A stretch of DNA of 64,000 nucleotides from positions 42,538,501 through 42,602,500 of the forward strand of contig JAEOAD010000012.1 of assembly GCA_036365145.1 (NCBI GenBank). The letters are read 5' to 3'. The notes below the pieces were generated by a model. The model was not told the origin of the DNA. It saw only the letters and a program-made list of their open reading frames with translations, and ran no database searches. Below are positions 57,101 through 64,000 of the stretch, one piece after another. Source of the stretch: Orientallactaga sibirica (lineage: Eukaryota; Chordata; Mammalia; Rodentia; Dipodidae). Every line of letters starts with the position of its first letter. Position 1 is the first letter of the stretch. The position numbers and the translations under genes are program-made.

Positions 57101-59819
57101 AAAGATAATGTACACAATTCTTTGTCCTTTCTTTTTGATGCACATTCTAGTTCTCTGTCAGTAGCATTTCAGAATATTTCTGTTCTCATACCTGCTCTGC
57201 CTTGCAGGTATATTGTTGCTGACCCAAGTCCATGTATGTGCTGAGGATTGTCTCTGACTTAAGGAGATGAGACTTGCATGCTGGAGAGATGCAGGGAATG
57301 TAAAGCATTGGGAAGTATTGGCATTGGCAAATGGGGATAAAAGTGCCCAAATCTGTATCTGTGATGAAGTCACTAAGACCTCCATATCAAAGTCAGTGTC
57401 ATTGTCCAAATATTTCCCTATTTTCATGTTCTGTTATATTACTTTTCTCAGTAAGCTTTCATGGATTATTTCTGCTGGATAGTGCCCCCTCCCAACCCCT
57501 AACAATTCCCCAAGATTTTTCATTTCAAAATTGTAGAAAGGAATACAAAAACCATTGCCAGTCTTTTTGGAATGGTGGTAAAAATATCATGGGTGTGATA
57601 AAACAATACTAGATTCAAATATTGAAATTACCTTTATTTGAGATATGACTCTGTGACCATTAGTAAATTTTTTGAGCCTCAGTTGTGAACTGTTAAATGA
57701 GGAGAGGAATAGTCTTTTTAGGTTTAAAAAACATGATACATGAAGCAATGGTGCTTGGACTGACTCACAGGGAATGATGGTCTGAGCTAGTCTTCACAGT
57801 GACTGTCTGATTTATACGAGGTCCTCTTTTTCTTTTTATGGACCAAGTTGCTATTTGGCAAAGACAGACATCGTGTACTCCAAGAGGCTCACCATTGTTT
57901 ATATGGCAATATTTACCTGATTTTTCAAAGTGGAAATTGTATGCATTCACTTGAAAAGCATTTTGCACTGAGGGGATCATAACATTGTTAACCTCTAATC
58001 TGAAAATGACATTTAATCTAATACTCCATCATAGTGAATTAGACTTAAATCCTGAACAGAATGGTGTAAGAACTGATCTAGAATTCATTTGCAGAAAAAA
58101 TTGATGGCAGGAAAGTTATAGAAGATGGACATATAAATGTTCATGTGCATTATAATAAAATCTATACAAAAAGCAAAACTTTTGACATAAGCTTTACTAG
58201 AGGAGATATGCCTGGTTATTATTAAGTTATTTGGTTTGAGTGATTTATTTTCTCTTTTCTGGCTTCCTGTTATTCATGCATTTCTCTAAAAGCAGACTTA
58301 CAGGAGATGAGAAGCTTCACTGATTTATGGATCTTTAGGTTAATAATTTGATATCCTTATGGCAATAACCCTAACCTCTGCAAAACCCTTCTGAATTTCT
58401 TTATTCCTTTTACTCCCACATGGCTCTCTATATCATTAGAAAACTTCACTGCTGAAGAAGCAGAGTGCAATACTAGCTTTAGGAATTCTATTTTCCATGG
58501 AAATCATAAGCTATATATGGATATTTTTTTCTGTATTACATTCAATTTACCTTCTGCATTTAAATTTGGTACTAACTCTGAAAATTAGCTCAGATTTGAA
58601 AATATAGCCACTCATATATTAAGAATGTATTCTTTTTAAGTGTATTTAGCCTTAACAGATTTGTCAGGGAGCATTCACATATTATCTAATGCAGTTTTAA
58701 ACAATTAAACAACAACGAATAATTAATGAAGAAGATTTTGCAAGTTTGGTTTGATACCTACATAAGCAACTTTAAAAAAAAAAAATTTGTGCATGACCAG
58801 TCCTCTTTAAAAAGTCATTGTTTCTGTTTTTATGACATATACTTCATTAAGTATAACATTTTCTTGCAAATACACTTCTTACAATGAAGAAATCTTATGT
58901 GACTTCATTCTCATCTTGAAATGTCATGAGATACATTTGAGTTTGCTTTCTATAGCAGCCACAGTCAAGCTTTTAAATCAGATCATGTCATTTCCCACCT
59001 CAACACTTCCTGTACTTTCTGTCACACATAGAAAAGAGTTTTGGGTTTTGCTCTGCAATGAAATTCTGTATACACACACACTTGCGTGTACATTGGTAGG
59101 TCTGCAGTAGGTCTCTGCAGAGGCAGAAGTAGAAACCTTCTACTTCTGGAATCACCTCTATCAAGTCACCTTCAAGGTGGACATGAATGAGAATAGCAGC
59201 TTTGTGAAGGACATGTGGCTATTTGAAAGGGGTTTAATGGAATGTAGACACATTCTCTGTCTGGTTAGAAGACTTTATGGAATTCTGCCATATGTATGTG
59301 CTATGATGTGAACATGAAACTGCTTCAGGGGGCTGTAGAACCTTTGGGGTGGGTGATATGATTGGTCATGGCAGGACACTATTAGTGGGACTTTGGGGAT
59401 TATAGTCTTACCCTCCTTCTCCTCAGGGTCTCTGATTTTTTTTTTTTTGGCTGTTGCTATGTAACAAGTAGCTGCTTGCCCACTCATACCAGCATGGACA
59501 GAGACTACAAGTATGCTTTCCCCATCATAATGGACTGACAACCTCTCAGCCAAAGTAAATACTTCTTTCCTAACTTGTTCTGTCAGGTGTTTGGTCACAG
59601 CAATGATGAGAAATGTAAATAACACACAGTGCACTACTTTAAGTTTCCAGGGAAACATTGGCCTGGGCCATTGTTCAGATAGTGTGTGTGCTTGGCATGT
59701 AAAAGGTACCAGGTTGAACAGGGATCGGAAAAAGTGGCTGCAGAGCTTTTGGAATAAATGAAGATAATCTCCAAATCAAAGCTGATGAAAGGTGGCCAAA
59801 GAACTTCTCATAATGCTGC
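57101..59819. other. intron; one possible hAT-like end at 59370-59640
   Basis: Mostly unrecognised. 59370-59640 contains 'gactgacaacctctcagcca', 'agtaaatacttctttcctaa' and 'gtttggtcacagcaatgatg', which look like the right end of a URR1-type repeat. The 127-codon minus frame at 59275-59658 lies over it and is not a gene. Confidence 0.35.
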
Positions 59820-60018
59820 TCAGCACTGGAGAAATGGTTTAGTGGTTAAGGCATTTGCCTGTGAAGCCTAAGGATCCAGGTTTGATTCTCCAATTCCCCC
59901 ATAAGCCAGATGCACAAGGCAGCACATGCATCTGGAGTTTGTTTGCAGTGGCTAGAGGCAGTGGCATGCTCATTCTCTCTCTCAAAGTAAACAAAATAAA
60001 AATAAATCTTAAAAAAGA
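59820..60018 (+). mobile_element. tRNA-derived rodent SINE, type A
   Basis: Sense: 'actggagaaatggtttagtg', 'gcctgtgaagcctaaggatc', 'atgcatctggagtttgtttg', then (CT)n and an A-rich tail. Confidence 0.88.
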
Positions 60019-61109
60019 AAACACTGTTCATGTGTTATTCTGTGAAGAGATATCAGGGGAGGAGGAATATTCTAAAGAAAAGCACGTGTTGATACAGATG
60101 GAAGAGGAAAGTCAAGTGAGGAAGCAGTGGGTTGGTTGTATTTGACCAAGAGAAGCTGATTGGGCTGGAAAAGAACAGCTCAGCATTTTCCAAGCCTCTC
60201 AGGGGCTATATCAGAAGGCTATAGGAGAGGCAAGAGCAAAGTTCAAGCTGATCTGAAGGCCAAGGTACCCACAGACATGCTTCAGACCTCAGCTGCTCCA
60301 CTTGAGCCAACTCACTGCACTGACTGTCCCACCCAGCAGAGCTTGCTTGAGAAGGCGGGTATGATGCCAACCTGTACAGCAAGCTGAACTCTGTCAGTTT
60401 TCATCCCAGAGGTAGGACTTAGTTCCTAGGAATAAGTTAAGTCCCTGCAGAGAAACACTGGGAAGTTGATTCTTCAAAATCCTATAAGCTCTCATCAATA
60501 TCAATTAAGTATGAACTACCCTAAGTTCTTGTCTTTCATTTTTTAATTTTCTATTCAACTTCTAGTGAACATAAAAAGCTTTCTCTTTGAACCAACTTTC
60601 ATCATTTGGTGAACCTCTACTCTTAGCAAGCCTATTGGATAGAGTGGGCTAAATGAGTTGGAAAGGGCAGAGGTGGACATTCAAAGCAGATTTTGCGGAA
60701 ACAGCTTAGGGCTGACTTGTCTAAATTATCTCTAGGTTATAGTATTTATTTTCTTTCCCTTTTATCTTTGACTATTGAAGAAGTAGTTCAATCTATATTT
60801 TTATTACTTATCTTTATTATTATTTATTCATTGTGTAAATAAGAAGACAATAAGGTGAGAAAATGTTCCTCTTTTTCACTGGCTGATTGCTAGTGAAACG
60901 TGGCATATAATCTCCTCTCTATCATGAATCCTGACTTCAACCACTATCAATGATAAACATATTTTCTGAAAGACGCACAGGAAAGACAAACAATCTGAAG
61001 GCCTTATTATTGAAGGTTTTTTAAAACCTTGCTGTCTCTAACTTTTGCAGTTTCTTACCCTACTCCTATTTCCACCACAGCCACAAAGACCTTCTGTTAT
61101 TCTTCCTTA
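60019..61109. other. intron, no recognisable element
   Basis: A GC-richer patch at 60050-60400 has chance frames. No family recognised. Confidence 0.4.
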
Positions 61110-61235
61110 ATCGCAAATGTGCTTTTTTCCATAATTTATCTTTATTTATATTATTCTGATTTTACATTCATAGTGTTGGCTCCCTTATCTTCATCCCTGT
61201 CCTCCCTCTTCCAAAGGGACCCTCATCAATTATCT
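61110..61235 (-). mobile_element. short L1-type 3' UTR end
   Basis: 'tatattattctgattttaca', 'tccctcttccaaagggaccc', 'tcatcaatt' match only the A-tail end of the family at 26655-27175. Severely 5'-truncated. Confidence 0.65.
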
Positions 61236-61364
61236 CAGGGTCTTTGAAATTGCTGCTTCCTCAAGCAGATTACCCACTAAAAAGATTTGTTCATCTGTTC
61301 TCTCATATCACGAAGGTGAAGCCTTCCCTTACTGCCCAGTTGAAATCATTCTGCCTATGGTTTC

Positions 61365-61735
61365 CTTCTTAATGGTCTTTATAACTTTTCTTGTTACTGT
61401 GACAAAATACTTGACTAAAAGCAACTTAATAGAGGAGGGATTTATTTGGACTCATGGTTCCAAAAGGTTTGTTTTTCATGATGTCCCTATTACAATGTCC
61501 CCATCAAGAAGGAGCCAGGGAATTTCATTCTGCAGGGTTGCAGCTTCACATGCCTGAGACAAGAAGGCAGAAAGCACATCTGGAACCAGAAGTGGGTAGC
61601 ATCTTCCTAGGTAAGCTCTTAGTGACTGATTTCTTCCAACCAGGTTCCATGACTGAAAGGTCCACAACCTCCCTAGACAAGGCCACCATGACCCTGTGGA
61701 GGATAGTAACTTTGCCCCTTCTTAGCATTTATTCT
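61365..61735 (-). mobile_element. possible hAT-type (URR1-like) repeat
   Basis: 'cttgttactgtgacaaaata', 'gagggatttatttggactca' and 'cagggttgcagcttcacatg' are wording typical of a reversed mammalian interspersed repeat. Naming is tentative. Confidence 0.4.
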
Positions 61736-62482
61736 ATATGATGTATTTATTTTCACTTGAATTCAAACATGATAAATGTAACTAGTTGTTAAAGGAAGGA
61801 AGAAGGAAATCATCTAAAAGTAACTAAAAATGGTATTTTGAAAGGCAACGCTATGTGTTGGAACCTGTGCCAGATTTCTTATGAGTGTTAACATTGAACT
61901 CCAGCTATACCACCACTTAACCAGATGAATAGGAGCAGTAATTAACCCCTATAATCCTAGTGCTATTACCTAAAAACTTACATAATAGTAACCTTGAAGC
62001 TTAGTATTTATTCTTAAAAATAATAAGTTGAAATAAATGTAGCTATATTCATATTATATCACAAATGATATACTTGTTCTACTACATAATAGCACAAAAT
62101 CACTAAATCAAGAGTGTTCTAAAAGTTACTTTTCCATAAAGCTCAGTTCTCTTTTCTTTTTGACCAAGTGGTTCATCTATTAACTTTTCCAGTTATTGGC
62201 CAACTTTGTACCTTGTTCTTAACACTGTTTGATTTCTACAGGACCCTCTATTAAGATGATGGCTGAATTCTTGTGAAATTCTGTTTGGAAATAAAGAAGT
62301 CTATTTGAGAAGGAAGGTTGGTTGCAGTAGTGAAAGTGAGGATGTAGACACATTGAAAAAAGTTCTAGATGTTCTTTGAATCATTTTTATTGAAGAATGG
62401 AACAGAAAAGTTATTTAGCTCATCCTTGTGGATATATTTACAGGAGAAACATTCCTCTGTTGACATATTTAAATGCATTTTG
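61736..62482. other. intron, no recognisable element
   Basis: AT-rich; nothing supportable. Confidence 0.45.
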
Positions 62483-62670
62483 GGGCAGTAGAGGTTGCTC
62501 AATGGTTAAAGGAGCTAGCTTGCACAATGTGATGGGCTGGGTTCAATTACTCAGTATCAACATAAGGCTATATGCACAAAATGGTGCATGTTTCTGGAGT
62601 TTATTTGGAAGGGCAGGAGGCCCTGACATACCCATTCATTCATTAATTCATTCTCCTTGCAAAAAAATAA
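62483..62670 (+). mobile_element. tRNA-derived rodent SINE, type A, diverged
   Basis: Sense: 'ggggcagtagaggttgctca', 'gggctgggttcaattactca', 'aggccctgacatacccattc', then an ATTC run and a short A-tail. Confidence 0.8.
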
Positions 62671-63828
62671 TCAATACATTTTTTTAATTGTATTTTCATT
62701 TCTAGTATAGCACTCTCACTTTTAGGAAGTAGTCTGCTAGTCAGGAAACAATGGCAGAGGTATTCATACATTTCCTCTGCTTCCTCTCTGGCTATTAAAG
62801 TATTTGTTTTACTATAGACTTGTCTGTTTAAAACTAATGGTTATATAGCAGTGACCTTATCATCAGTATATGCATGAGTAACCAATATGATTATCAATAA
62901 TATCATAAATATCACCATGCTAGAATTTCACCATGTTGCTGCTAACTTATAACATTTGAAAGTACTTCATTTCATACAAGTTATTGTTGTGTTTAAGTTT
63001 CAGTGAGCTTAGAAAGTGCTTTTGTTTTTAAATGAGGTGACATTATCTTCATAATTTAAGTTTAAGGGGTATTTATTGAGTGCCAATTTAGTGCTAGTTT
63101 CTGCATCTGGCTATGAGGATAAAAAGAGGGGTAATGCATGCTTTATTTTCCTAAATGCCTGAGCCCAGTGAGCAAAAAAAGTTAGTATGATAAAATTCCA
63201 AAATAATTTTGGTATATTCCAAAATAATTATTAAAAATGATAATTGCTTGAGGTATTATTGAAGCCCAGAAAATAGGTATCTGTGAGTTCAATGACTAGC
63301 TTCCTTGAAGAGTAGGAACAGAAAGGAAGAGGGGCAATAGGAACTATTTACTGGTACCATCTCAGGTTTTGTTTTATGGGGTTACAAATAAGTTAACTAT
63401 TTTTGTTCTCTTGGAGACAATAGTCCAGTGATGCAAAAAGTGTGCCTTTTCTCCAAATCCTGACTAAATGTTCTACTGATTGACTGAGATACAACAGCCC
63501 CTTGATTTTTTCCCCTGTTATTCTAAGATAGGTTTAAGGATCTTCCTAAAAGAGCTTATAAAAATCTTTTAATAATGAATTCTAAAGAATAATAGATAAA
63601 ATTAGTAAACTTTCCAAAGTAAGCATTTCAGCAAGTACTTTACAATTCTGTACCTAAGGGATAGGAATAGTATCTTTTTGCACATATCGTGAAATATGTA
63701 GTAAGCTATTTATTGGCTCTAAATGAATATTCAATTAATGAACTCTAGAGTGTGGGTGTCAGAAGAGCCTGAGAATATTCTCCTCCTCCTCCCACATGCA
63801 ATTTCAAGCATTCAAGAATCAACTGTCA
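62671..63828. other. intron, no recognisable element
   Basis: AT-rich. 'ccaaaataatt' occurs twice within 20 bp at about 63199-63229. Nothing else seen. Confidence 0.45.
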
Positions 63829-64000
63829 GGGCCTGGAGAGATGGCTTAGCAGTTAAGTGCTTGCCTGTGAAACCTAAGGACCCTGGTTCAAGGCTCAATT
63901 CCCCAGATACACAAGGTGGCACATGCATCTGGAGATGCAGTGGCTGGAGGCCCTGACATGCCCATTTCCTCTCTATCTATCTGCCTCTTTCTCTCATGGT
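63829..64000 (+). mobile_element. tRNA-derived rodent SINE, type A, cut by the window end
   Basis: Sense: 'gggcctggagagatggctta', 'gcctgtgaaacctaaggacc', 'tggctggaggccctgacatg', then a CT-rich region to the edge. Well preserved. Confidence 0.92.

Noticed and set aside
59275..59658. Longest single frame (127 codons, minus)
   Set aside because: It overlaps a hAT-like repeat end and has no domain, splice pattern or upstream signal.

Overview
The window is mammalian intronic DNA carrying five internal exons of one gene on the + strand. Spliced in order (495-560, 1180-1367, 7901-7989, 14118-14251, 14351-14406), the exons read in one continuous frame for 533 nt, about 178 residues. The protein is recognisable as TRHDE (thyrotropin-releasing-hormone-degrading ectoenzyme, pyroglutamyl-peptidase II), an M1-family zinc aminopeptidase. 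All five exons have AG acceptors and GT donors. The encoded stretch runs from the end of the catalytic domain, through the beta-sandwich domain, to the start of the helical ERAP1-like C-terminal domain. The HEXXH zinc site lies upstream and the last ~290 residues lie downstream, both outside the window. No later exon was found, so 14407-64000 appears to be one intron that continues past the edge.

The organism is a rodent. B1 (7SL-derived), ID (BC1-like) and B2/B3-type long SINEs are present. There are also 26 copies of an abundant tRNA-derived SINE with a GGCTGGAGAGATGGCTTAG head, which I associate with jerboas and relatives (Dipodoidea). The rodent assignment is firm; the jerboa assignment is an inference from remembered repeat style and was not checked.

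Layout. 1-14.4 kb holds the Trhde exons with scattered SINEs and B1s. 16.0-21.9 kb is a nested block: a hAT-like repeat, then an older LTR-type repeat split by a degenerate gammaretrovirus-like provirus on the minus strand. The provirus has paired ~410-bp LTRs, a tRNA-Thr-type primer site, a polypurine tract, a 4-bp target duplication, and gag and env remnants without visible pol. 22-29 kb is L1 tails, microsatellites and low-copy sequence. 30-31.3 kb is a three-level nest of SINE in SINE in L1. 35.2-41.6 kb is an old minus-strand L1 broken by at least six later insertions and a 224-nt pyrimidine tract. 43.1-48.6 kb is a cluster of L1 pieces in both orientations. 48.6-64 kb is SINEs plus mostly unrecognised intron.

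There is no prokaryotic content, CRISPR array, rRNA, functional tRNA gene or complete second protein-coding gene. Almost every open frame outside the five exons is chance or repeat-derived. I did not find an undescribed biological system. The items most worth a second look are the provirus and its empty site, the inverted L1 arrangements (one beside a 5'-UTR-like monomer array), a SINE subfamily marked by an internal duplication, and a three-unit ~54-bp tandem repeat.
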